Positions 43,156 to 51,499 of a stretch of 64,000 nucleotides of DNA are shown here, one piece after another. The first letter of the stretch is position 1; each line of letters begins with the position of its first letter. Origin of the DNA: an uncultured Lachnospiraceae bacterium (GTDB lineage: Bacteria > Bacillota > Clostridia > Lachnospirales > Lachnospiraceae); the NCBI GenBank assembly GCA_947591245.1, contig CANQCY010000001.1, positions 62,001-126,000 of the forward strand. Reading direction: 5' to 3'. The translations under genes were made by a program, and so were the position numbers. The notes beneath the pieces are model-generated. The model was not told the origin of the DNA and did no database searches. It was given only the letters and a program-made list of their open reading frames with translations.

Positions 43156-44646
43156 ATGAGAGTATGTAAGAAAATAATGTCTGTTTTTTCTCTGGTACTT
43201 ACCGCATCCATCCTTTTTGGCACTGCGGAAGCGGCGGCTACGAGTTCAGACGGAAACCATTACACATACATATATGACTGTTGGGGAGAGGACCGGGAAT
43301 CGCCGGATGCCTATTCCGTCACCCGTACAATCACCGGTTCAGACTTTGCATGCGGTAATTTTGTGGAACCGAAAGGGTTGTACGTGATCGGAAAATCCAT
43401 GTATGTGGTGGATACCGGAAACAGCAGAATAGTACAGTTTACCTATGACAATGACGTCTTCACAATGGTAAGGGAGATCAAGGAATTTACAAACAACGGC
43501 GCGCAGGATTCATTGAGCAAACCGGAGGATGTGTATGTGGATGAAGCCGGCGAGATGTATATTGCAGATACGGGAAATTACAGAATCGTTCATCTGGATG
43601 CTTCCGGAAATGCGATCAAGGTGATTACAAGGCCGGAGGACGAGACGGTAGACCAGACTACGGACTTTCTCCCCCAGAACCTGGTGGTAGACAAATCAAA
43701 GAGAATTTTTGCGCAAGTGCAGAATGTCAATAAAGGATTTATGGAATTTGCCAGCGACGGATCCTTTACCGGATTTGTAGGGGCAAGCAAGGTTACTTAC
43801 AACTTTTTGGAATATTTGTGGAAGATGGTGGCGAGTAAGGAGCAGAGAGAGCAGATGACGCTTTTTGTACCGACCGAGTACAGCAATCTGTGTCTGGATT
43901 CCGAAGGATTTATCTATGCGACGATCGCTTCCCTGGAGGAAGGAAAAGATCCTCTTTTGGCCCAGCCGATCCGTAAGCTGAATGCAAAGGGAACGGATAT
44001 TCTCATACGAAACGGATATGAAGAACCGGCGGGCGACCTGTGGTGGACCGGAAGCGGCGAGATAAGCGGCGCATCTAAGTTTGTCGATATTGCCTGTCTG
44101 GATAACGACGTATATTATGCGCTTGACAGCACGAGAGGGCGTGTGTTCGCTTATGATTTTCAGGGAAATATGCTGTATGCATTTGGCGGGCACGGATATA
44201 AGGCGGGATATTTTATCAATCCCTGCGCTTTAGAAGATCTCGGCGATACGCTCGTTGTACTGGATTCCAATCTTGGTTCGATCACGCAGTTTACCCTGAC
44301 TGAATACGGCGCTTATATAAATGAAGGGCTCAGTCAGTACAAGCAAGGCGATTATGACGCATCGGCGGCTACATGGCAGAAGGTGCTTAAGATGAACGGA
44401 AACTATGATCAGGCTTATATCGGTATCGGGCGCGCTTACTTAAGGCAGAAAAAGTATACGCAGGCGATGGAATACTTCAAGTTAAAGCTTGACTCCGTAA
44501 ATTATTCAAAGGCATACAAACTTTACCGAAAAGAATGGTTTGAAGACAATATCAAATATATTATTGCCATCATAGCTGTCTTGGTAGTCTTTGGTTATGG
44601 CTATGGATTTGTTAAGAAGGCAAGGGAGGAGGTAAAGAAAGGATGA
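43156..44646 (+). CDS. NHL-repeat and TPR protein, secreted, C-terminally membrane-anchored
   Basis: 496 aa. Signal peptide (about 1-27, ending TAEAAA). Residues ~60-400 hold repeats of the NHL type (KPEDVYVDEAGEMYIADTGNYRIV, EPKGLYVIGKSMYVVDTGNSRIV), which build a beta-propeller. Residues ~400-460 contain about two TPR units (GDYDASAATWQKVLKMNGNYDQAYIGIGRAY). A C-terminal membrane helix (YIIAIIAVLVVFGYGYGF) and a short basic tail follow. It probably faces outward and mediates protein contacts. It lies inside the sugar-transporter array; a scaffold role is inference. AAGGAGG precedes ATG 43156. Confidence 0.78.
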   Translation: MRVCKKIMSVFSLVLTASILFGTAEAAATSSDGNHYTYIYDCWGEDRESPDAYSVTRTITGSDFACGNFVEPKGLYVIGKSMYVVDTGNSRIVQFTYDNDVFTMVREIKEFTNNGAQDSLSKPEDVYVDEAGEMYIADTGNYRIVHLDASGNAIKVITRPEDETVDQTTDFLPQNLVVDKSKRIFAQVQNVNKGFMEFASDGSFTGFVGASKVTYNFLEYLWKMVASKEQREQMTLFVPTEYSNLCLDSEGFIYATIASLEEGKDPLLAQPIRKLNAKGTDILIRNGYEEPAGDLWWTGSGEISGASKFVDIACLDNDVYYALDSTRGRVFAYDFQGNMLYAFGGHGYKAGYFINPCALEDLGDTLVVLDSNLGSITQFTLTEYGAYINEGLSQYKQGDYDASAATWQKVLKMNGNYDQAYIGIGRAYLRQKKYTQAMEYFKLKLDSVNYSKAYKLYRKEWFEDNIKYIIAIIAVLVVFGYGYGFVKKAREEVKKG

Positions 44647-45308
44647 GTATTAAGCAACGAATTCTCGACAAAAAAGCTTGGATTTCGTATCAAAAATCAT
44701 TGCGCTATTGTTTCCATTGTATTGTCCGTCCTTTCGACGGTTTCTGGGATCTGACTCACGAAAAAAGGGGATCCTTTGCAGCTGCCAATACTTTGGTCGT
44801 ACTCGTGCTTTTGACAAAATTGATCAAGCTTGCCGGCACTAGCTTTATTTTTGAACCGGTCAACTGGAATGATGTAAATATACTGTTTCAGATCATGTCG
44901 TTTTTACTTCCTTTTATCATTTACTGTGTGGCAAACTGGTGTCTGACGACGCTGTTTGAAGGAAAAGGTACGTTGAAGGATATTTACATGGGTACTGCCT
45001 ATGCAATGACTCCGTATATTTTAATTCAGCTGCCGCTCGTAATTTTAAGTAACTTTGTAACAGAAGAAGAAGGTGCATTTTATACATACTTCGGTTATTT
45101 TTCATTCGTATGGTGCGCATTCCTTATCGTTGCATCCGTAATGATGATTCATGACTTCCTTGTGGGAAAAGCGCTTGCTTCGCTTATTTTTTCCGGGGTA
45201 GGCATGCTGGTGATCGTGTTCCTTATGCTACTCTTCTTCAGCTTGATCAGTGGCGGTTTCTCATACTTCTATTCGCTGTATAAAGAGATCGTTTACCGGT
45301 TCTATTAA
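44643..45308 (+). CDS. Yip1-family integral membrane protein
   Basis: 221 aa with five hydrophobic segments and the Yip1 (PF04893-type) layout: HCIVRPFDGFWDLTHEKRGS near the start, then YMGTAYAMTPYILIQLPL and a final pair of helices. The ATG overlaps the stop of the NHL/TPR gene (ATGA), so the two are translated together. Bacterial Yip1 proteins have no firm function. Here it may be the membrane partner of the NHL/TPR protein. Confidence 0.75.
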   Translation: MSIKQRILDKKAWISYQKSLRYCFHCIVRPFDGFWDLTHEKRGSFAAANTLVVLVLLTKLIKLAGTSFIFEPVNWNDVNILFQIMSFLLPFIIYCVANWCLTTLFEGKGTLKDIYMGTAYAMTPYILIQLPLVILSNFVTEEEGAFYTYFGYFSFVWCAFLIVASVMMIHDFLVGKALASLIFSGVGMLVIVFLMLLFFSLISGGFSYFYSLYKEIVYRFY

Positions 45309-45334
45309 ATTTGGAAGGAGGGCGGTGTTCAGAA

Positions 45335-47908
45335 ATGAAAAGGAAATTGTATGTATTTTTAGTTGCAGCAACGGTTTCAGTTGTTTTGGCGGGCTGCGGG
45401 TCATCTTCCACAGGCTATAAGGAACTTACTTCATATACGAATGCGGAGAGCCAGACGGAAACGATCAGCAATGACTCGTTGGAGTTGACGGTAGATAAAG
45501 ATTCCACGACGTTTGAACTGAAAGATAAGCTTCACAGCAAGGTGTATACGTCCAATCCCTCCACGGAGGACATTGATAAATATGCTAAGGCGGATGGGCA
45601 GCTCAAGGATGTGCTGAATGCGACGCTCACGCTGACGTATTCCAACGTTACGGATACGCAGACGGTGATCAATAATTACAGCTCATCTATTCAGGATGGC
45701 AATTACGCCATAGAAAAGGTGAGCGATACGCAGATTGACGTCCATTACACGATTGGAGATATTGAAAAACTGTTTGTTTGCCCGCTTGTCATTAAAGAAT
45801 CAGCGATGAACGAGTGGTTGGGGAAGATGTCCGACGGCGAGCAGAAAACGGTGAGGCGTAATTATCTTTATTATAATTATGAAGAGCTTAAAGGAGCGGA
45901 CGACGATACGGAGCTTCAGGCGGCGCTGCAGAAGTTTCCGGATCTTGAGGATGAAGCGGTCTTTTATCTGACGGAAAAAATAACGGATTCCAAGGCAAAG
46001 GAACTGGAGAAGATCTTTACAAAAGCCGGATACGATGAGGCGCAGCGGAATAAAGACAGTGAGCCTTATAACGTTTCGAGAAACAGCGGCAAGCCGATTT
46101 TCGATATCACAGTCCAGTATATTCTGGATGGGCATGATCTTGTCGTTAAGGTTCCGATGGATCAGGTTGAATACAATAAGGACTACCCGATTATCGACCT
46201 TACCATTCTTCCGTATATGGGAGCCGCCAATTCGGAAGAGGCGGGATACGTTCTTGTGCCGGACGGCGCAGGCGGCATCATTAATTTCAATAACGGCAAG
46301 ACCGGACAGCAGACATACATAAGCGATATGTATGGATGGGATTACGGCATCAGCCGCGATATGATAGTAGATGAGACAAAATCCAATTTCCCGCTGATCG
46401 CTATAGCGAACCAGACGGCAGGAAAATCATTCCTCTGCCTGAGCGAGGAGGGAAGCTCTTATTCAAGCGCAAAGGCTGATATTGCCGGAAAAGAAAATGG
46501 TTACAATTACGGACAGTTCGTATATAAGATGATTCACGGCGAGGATATGGATATTTCCGCCAAATCGGATACGACGGTGCGTTCATTTGAGGAAAGCCTT
46601 CCAAAAGAAAATTTGTCGCAAAGATATATTTTCTCGGACAAAACGGATTATGTCAGTCTGGCGGAAGAGTACCGCGAGTATTTGATGAAGCGCTATCCGG
46701 AGCTTCAGAAGAAAACAGAGGCGACAGTGCCGATGGCAGTGGAGCTGGTTGGCGCGGTAGATAATACGGAGCATATACTCGGTTATCCGGTGACCCGTTC
46801 GCTGCCGCTTACGACTTACTCGGAGGCCGAAGATATTTTGAAGCAGCTCAAAGGAGCCGGAGTGGATAGCCTGAGCGCAAAATACACGGGATGGTTTAAC
46901 ACTGGAGTAAACCAGAAATCCGCGGCGAAGGTGAAACTGATCGGAAGGCTTGGAGGCAAATCCGATGTTAAGAGCCTTGCCGCCTACGCGGCGGCTACCG
47001 GAGGGCTGGATCTGTACCTCAATGCGAAATTTATGTATGCTGTGAAAAATACGATGTTTGATGGCTTTGGCGTAAATGCAAACGCAGCAAAATTTGTCAG
47101 TCGCGAAATCTGCGAATTGTATACTCTTGATCCGATTATTTATCAGACAAACGAGGATTATGAGACTTGCAGCATGTATTATCTGACAAGACCGGATTAT
47201 ACGATTGCGAATATTGACAAATATATTGATGCGATTTCTGCTTACGGAACCCGTAATATCGGATTCGAGGATGTGGGAAGTTCGCTTGCCGGCGACTACA
47301 ATCCAAAAGCAAGGGTTTCAAGGGAAGCGTCAATGAATATGCAGGTTGACAAGATGAAATCGCTCAAAGAGAGCGGGAGCCTTGTGATGACGACGAGCGG
47401 CAATCAGTATGCCGTTCCGTATTCGGATTATGTGACGGATGTGAATATTGCGCCGAGGGCGGTAAATATCATTGACGAGTCGGTTCCGTTTTATGCGATT
47501 GCGCTTCATGGGCTTGTAAATTATTCGGGAAGCGCTATAAACCTCTCTGAGGACCAGACAAAGATGATCTTGAAATCGGCGGAGACGGGAGCGGGTCTGT
47601 ACTATACGTTTATGAATGCTCCGACAAGCGTGCTTCAGGATAGTGAATACACGCAGTTTTATGCATGTAATTTCATGGACTGGAAAGATACGGCGATCGG
47701 TCTTTACAACCGCTTTCAGGATGAGCTTGCGGATGTTTACAATCAGTATATCGTCGGTCATGAAAAACTGGCGAGCGGAGTGTACAAAACGGTATACGAA
47801 AACGGAAAAGTCGTGCTTGTAAATTATAATTATGCGGATTATGATTATAACGGCAAGAATGTTCCGAAAAGAGACTTTGTTGTCATGAAAACAGGAGGTG
47901 GAGAATAA
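45335..47908 (+). CDS. Large DUF5696 lipoprotein, possible cryptic glycoside hydrolase
   Basis: 857 aa from ATG 45335 (GGAGGG upstream). Lipoprotein signal with lipobox L18-A-G-C21. I assign DUF5696 on recalled neighbourhood and sequence style. The build suggests a carbohydrate-active enzyme: an N-terminal beta-rich region (~30-370, with ELKDKLHSKVYTS and GYVLVPDGAGGIINF), a central alpha/beta region (~470-760, with SLSAKYTGWF, LDLYLNAKF and NIGFEDVGSSLAGDY) that could be a TIM barrel, and a C-terminal strand domain (GVYKTVYENGKVVLVNYN) like those ending many glycosidases. Catalytic residues are not established. Surface location inside a xylan importer operon supports action on oligosaccharides before uptake. 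Confidence 0.7.
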   Translation: MKRKLYVFLVAATVSVVLAGCGSSSTGYKELTSYTNAESQTETISNDSLELTVDKDSTTFELKDKLHSKVYTSNPSTEDIDKYAKADGQLKDVLNATLTLTYSNVTDTQTVINNYSSSIQDGNYAIEKVSDTQIDVHYTIGDIEKLFVCPLVIKESAMNEWLGKMSDGEQKTVRRNYLYYNYEELKGADDDTELQAALQKFPDLEDEAVFYLTEKITDSKAKELEKIFTKAGYDEAQRNKDSEPYNVSRNSGKPIFDITVQYILDGHDLVVKVPMDQVEYNKDYPIIDLTILPYMGAANSEEAGYVLVPDGAGGIINFNNGKTGQQTYISDMYGWDYGISRDMIVDETKSNFPLIAIANQTAGKSFLCLSEEGSSYSSAKADIAGKENGYNYGQFVYKMIHGEDMDISAKSDTTVRSFEESLPKENLSQRYIFSDKTDYVSLAEEYREYLMKRYPELQKKTEATVPMAVELVGAVDNTEHILGYPVTRSLPLTTYSEAEDILKQLKGAGVDSLSAKYTGWFNTGVNQKSAAKVKLIGRLGGKSDVKSLAAYAAATGGLDLYLNAKFMYAVKNTMFDGFGVNANAAKFVSREICELYTLDPIIYQTNEDYETCSMYYLTRPDYTIANIDKYIDAISAYGTRNIGFEDVGSSLAGDYNPKARVSREASMNMQVDKMKSLKESGSLVMTTSGNQYAVPYSDYVTDVNIAPRAVNIIDESVPFYAIALHGLVNYSGSAINLSEDQTKMILKSAETGAGLYYTFMNAPTSVLQDSEYTQFYACNFMDWKDTAIGLYNRFQDELADVYNQYIVGHEKLASGVYKTVYENGKVVLVNYNYADYDYNGKNVPKRDFVVMKTGGGE

Positions 47909-48817
47909 ATGAAGAAGCAAAAAAAGAAAAGGACTCTGGCTTTTAAAAATGCGGTGGCAGGATATTTGTTTATTGCGCCATTTATCCTTGGGTTTCTCCT
48001 GTTTATGCTTGTTCCGTTAGGAAAGTCGCTGCTGATGAGCTTTAATGAGGTTGAACTTCGTGCCGGCGGTTTTGATATGACATGGGTCGGAATCAAAAAC
48101 TACATGGATGCTTTCACGGTAGATCCGGAATTTGTTCCGTATCTGTTGGCGGAACTCCTAAAGGTAGTGATAAATACGCCGGCAACGCTTATATTCAGTT
48201 TCTTTATTGCGTTGTTGCTGAATCAGAATTTTAAAGGAAGAGGTGCGGTTCGTGCTATCTTCTTCCTTCCGGTAATCCTTTCATCCGGCGTCATTGTAGG
48301 TATTGAGTACAACAATGCATTGCTGCAGGACATGAAGGATGTGATTGCGGAGACGTCAAATGAGACCAGCGTCACCGGGGTGCTCGAAAGCATTCTGATC
48401 ACATCGGACAGCAGTCCGGTTTCCATAATGTTTTCATATGTATTTGACATTATCAATCGGGTATATGATATTGCAATTGCCTCCGGTATTCAGATCATTA
48501 TGTTCCTGTCAGCCCTGCAGACGATTTCACCGAGCATGTTTGAAGCGGCGAAGATTGAAGGGTGTACTGCATGGGAAAGCTTCTGGAAGATAACGTTTCC
48601 CATGGTTAGCTCTATGATACTCGTAAACATAGTATATACCGTAATCGATTTCTTCCTGAAAACTGATAATACAGTCATGACGAAGATTTCCGAGGAGGTA
48701 GAGAAGTTGAGTTATGGATCTAGTTCGGCGATGTCTTGGGTATATTTCCTGTGCGTGATTGTTATCCTTGGTATTGTTTCGCTGATTATTTCTAAGAGGG
48801 TGTACTATTATGAATAA
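47909..48817 (+). CDS. Sugar ABC transporter permease (LplB/MalF type), second importer
   Basis: 302 aa, about six hydrophobic segments. The EAA loop is MFEAAKIEGCTAWESFWKITFPMV. The start overlaps no gene but directly follows the DUF5696 stop (GGAGGTGGAG just upstream). There is a longer periplasmic-side loop (~residues 135-165) than in the first permease set. Pairs with the next gene and the solute-binding lipoprotein at 49891. Confidence 0.9.
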   Translation: MKKQKKKRTLAFKNAVAGYLFIAPFILGFLLFMLVPLGKSLLMSFNEVELRAGGFDMTWVGIKNYMDAFTVDPEFVPYLLAELLKVVINTPATLIFSFFIALLLNQNFKGRGAVRAIFFLPVILSSGVIVGIEYNNALLQDMKDVIAETSNETSVTGVLESILITSDSSPVSIMFSYVFDIINRVYDIAIASGIQIIMFLSALQTISPSMFEAAKIEGCTAWESFWKITFPMVSSMILVNIVYTVIDFFLKTDNTVMTKISEEVEKLSYGSSSAMSWVYFLCVIVILGIVSLIISKRVYYYE

Positions 48818-49826
48818 AAAGAAAAAAGTCAAAACCTTAATTGAAAAAGAAAGCTTTTTCGAACGAAACAAAAAATCCAACGGGTACTTATTGCGAAAAA
48901 CATCGTTCAGCGTATGCTATAAGATTTTACGCGCTATTCTGCTGTTTGGATTGTGTTTCATGATTTTGCAGCCGTTGTTGAATAAAGTCTCCCTGAGCTT
49001 CATGGAAGAACAGGATCTGTATGATTCGACGATTGTTGCGATACCGCGTCATTTTACAACGGGAAATTATCAGATTGCTGCCTATCTGATGAAATACTGG
49101 CAGTCGCTTCTGAATACAGCATTACTTTCCCTCCTGGTCAGCGTTCTGCAGATTATTTCCTGTACGCTGGTTGGATATGGGTTCGCCCGGTATAAATTCC
49201 CTCTTAAGGGATTGTGGTTCGGAGCGGTGATCCTTGTGATTCTCGTTCCGCCGTCTACAATACAGGCGTCCCTTTACCTGAATTTTTGTTATTTTGATAT
49301 TTTCGGTATTTTTGCATTCTTTAATAACGGACAGCCGTTGAACCTGCTGAATTCCATTACGCCGTATGCGCTCATGTGCCTTGGCTGTATGGGACTGAAG
49401 AGCGGTTTGTATATTTACATGATCCGCCAGTTCTTCCGCGGCATTCCAAAGGAGCTGGAGGAGGCGGCTTATGTAGACGGCTGCGGCAAGCTGTCGACAT
49501 TTGTGAGGATTATGCTTCCAGATGCAAAACCGATCATTACATCATGCTTCCTGTTTGCATATGTGTGGCAGTGGACGGATTCTTTCTACTCCAATCTGTT
49601 CCTCAATTCGGATTATGCGCTTCTCTCGACGAAATTGTCGAATCTGGCGGGGGCGCTGGACAGCTATTTGGATGTTCAGGGTATAGCAAAGAAGGCGACT
49701 ACGGCATATTCTCAGGGCATGATCGCAACGGGAACGCTGATGGTTATAATTCCGCTGATCATTTTGTATTTGTTCGCACAAAAAGGATTTGTGGAGAGCC
49801 TGAGCCAGACCGGTATCAAAATGTAA
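48810..49826 (+). CDS. Sugar ABC transporter permease (LplC/MalG type), second importer
   Basis: 338 aa; overlaps the preceding permease by eight bases. Six hydrophobic segments and the EAA loop LEEAAYVDGCGKLSTFVRIMLPDAKP. It has an extra basic cytosolic N-terminus of about 40 residues (KKKKVKTLIEKESFFERNKKS) before the first helix, which the first MalG-like permease lacks. Confidence 0.9.
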   Translation: MNKKKKVKTLIEKESFFERNKKSNGYLLRKTSFSVCYKILRAILLFGLCFMILQPLLNKVSLSFMEEQDLYDSTIVAIPRHFTTGNYQIAAYLMKYWQSLLNTALLSLLVSVLQIISCTLVGYGFARYKFPLKGLWFGAVILVILVPPSTIQASLYLNFCYFDIFGIFAFFNNGQPLNLLNSITPYALMCLGCMGLKSGLYIYMIRQFFRGIPKELEEAAYVDGCGKLSTFVRIMLPDAKPIITSCFLFAYVWQWTDSFYSNLFLNSDYALLSTKLSNLAGALDSYLDVQGIAKKATTAYSQGMIATGTLMVIIPLIILYLFAQKGFVESLSQTGIKM

Positions 49827-49890
49827 GAAGTTATCGTCTGCTGCGTATTGGCAGGCGTAACAATAAAAAATTAAAGGAGGTAAACAATTA

Positions 49891-51333
49891 ATGAAGATGA
49901 ACATGAAAAAAGTGTTTGCTATGGGGCTTGCATTGACGCTTACTGTCGGAAGCCTGACTGGATGTGGAGATTCAAGCAATCAGGGGAGCTCTACATCGGT
50001 AGCGACGCCAGCGGCAGACGAAGGAGGTAACGGAGGGGGCGGCAGCTCGACCAAAAAGACATTTGATGATCTTGGCGGTATGTCGATTACGATCGGCGAC
50101 TGGTATTCTTCCGAAGAGGTGGGAGAGACCGAGTATGCGAAGGCAACCGAGGAATATCGGAAAGAGATTATGGAAAAGTATAACTTCAAAATAGAGCGCA
50201 GCACGCAATATTCCTATCAGGATCAGCAGCAGGAGTATGTAAACGGCGTTATGTCCGGAAGTCCGAAATGCCAGCTGTTTTATCTGTATCAGGAGAAGGT
50301 TCCCGCACCTTTGATGAAAGGCCTGATGTATGACCTCAAAACTCTGCCGGAGTTTGATTTCACAGAAGAGAAATGGAATCCGACGGTTGTTGAGATTATG
50401 AGCCTGGGTGATGGCATCTGGGGCATGAACCCGGAGTCGGAGCCTCGCGGAGGCATATTCTTTAACAAGCGCATGCTGAAAGAGGCAGGCATTGATGAAG
50501 ATGAGCCGTACGATCTTCAGAAAAGCGGAGAGTGGACATGGGATAAGTTTGAAGAGTATTGTAAAAAGCTGACGATTGACAGCGATGGCGACGGACAGAC
50601 TGACCGTTATGCGCTGGCAAGCTTTTCAAAATATTTCCTGCCGATGTGTGCGGCAAACAATAATGCGACATTTGTAACGCGCAACGACAAAGGCGAGTAT
50701 GAAAATGCAACCGGTTCCAAGGAGTTCCTTTATGCTATGAACTGGGGAATGAGCCTGGCTGAAAAGGGGTATATCATGCCGGATCCGCCGGGAGTTGCAT
50801 GGGATTGGTATAAAGCTGCGTTCCGCGACGGCGAGGTTGCTATGCAAACGTCAGAGGTATATGAGATCTCTGCATTTGCAGGCATGAAAGATGACTGGGG
50901 ATTTGTAATGTTCCCATACAATGAGAAAAACGAAGCGGCAACGAATAAGGAAATTCCAAACGACAATATTATTTGCATGCCGAGCTGCTTTGATCAGGAT
51001 ACTGCCGAGAAGATTGCATTTGCTTATGACCTTTACACAGAGCCGACGCCGGGATATGATCTGAAAGACGCAACAAAAGAGAGATACTATGAGCAGTTCA
51101 GGGATTCCCGTGCAGTGGATGAAACGCTGGAGATGATGGATGATATGGAACATAAGCAGACATCCTATCAGCCGATGATTATTGATCTGGACTATGGCGA
51201 TTTCTGCTATTCCGTATACGCTGGCGCGACGAAACCTGCGAAACAGATCGAGGAGATCTCTTCCAAGTGGAATAAAAAGATTGCAGAAATGAACAAGAAA
51301 TATGCAAACTTTGTGGCTTCAAAATCAAAATAA
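49891..51333 (+). CDS. Sugar-binding lipoprotein of the second importer
   Basis: 480 aa, family-1 extracellular solute-binding protein. Lipobox LTGC after MKMNMKKVFAMGLALTLTVGS, then a Ser/Gly-rich linker. The body includes GGIFFNKRMLKEAGID, DEPYDLQKSGEWTWDKFEEYCKKL and a domain-closing GDFCYSVYAG region. An EF-like segment IDSDGDGQTDRY may bind Ca2+. AAAGGAGG precedes ATG 49891. A hairpin after the stop may stabilise the mRNA. Ligand probably (methylglucurono)xylo-oligosaccharides, judged from downstream GH67/GH3. Confidence 0.92.
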   Translation: MKMNMKKVFAMGLALTLTVGSLTGCGDSSNQGSSTSVATPAADEGGNGGGGSSTKKTFDDLGGMSITIGDWYSSEEVGETEYAKATEEYRKEIMEKYNFKIERSTQYSYQDQQQEYVNGVMSGSPKCQLFYLYQEKVPAPLMKGLMYDLKTLPEFDFTEEKWNPTVVEIMSLGDGIWGMNPESEPRGGIFFNKRMLKEAGIDEDEPYDLQKSGEWTWDKFEEYCKKLTIDSDGDGQTDRYALASFSKYFLPMCAANNNATFVTRNDKGEYENATGSKEFLYAMNWGMSLAEKGYIMPDPPGVAWDWYKAAFRDGEVAMQTSEVYEISAFAGMKDDWGFVMFPYNEKNEAATNKEIPNDNIICMPSCFDQDTAEKIAFAYDLYTEPTPGYDLKDATKERYYEQFRDSRAVDETLEMMDDMEHKQTSYQPMIIDLDYGDFCYSVYAGATKPAKQIEEISSKWNKKIAEMNKKYANFVASKSK

Positions 51334-51358
51334 TCCGTTAGGTTTTTGAACGTATCGC

Positions 51359-51394
51359 GGGGAATTGTTTAAGGTATTTATGAACAATCCCCTG
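51359..51394 (+). other. Hairpin between the binding protein and GH3 genes
   Basis: GGGGAATTGTT and AACAATCCCC pair with one bulge, and a second small stem (CCCC...GGGG) overlaps it. TGTTCA-gaa-TGAACA follows at about 51408-51422. These may tune expression between the abundant binding protein and the downstream enzymes; a full terminator is unlikely because no T-tract follows. Confidence 0.4.
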
Positions 51395-51499
51395 CTTTCG
51401 GGGCTGTTCAGAATGAACAATATGTTTGTTTTGTTCGGCCCTGTTTTAGATTTTGTATTTCGGTGACAGCAAAAAAGCGACAGGAGATGATTAGAAAGC

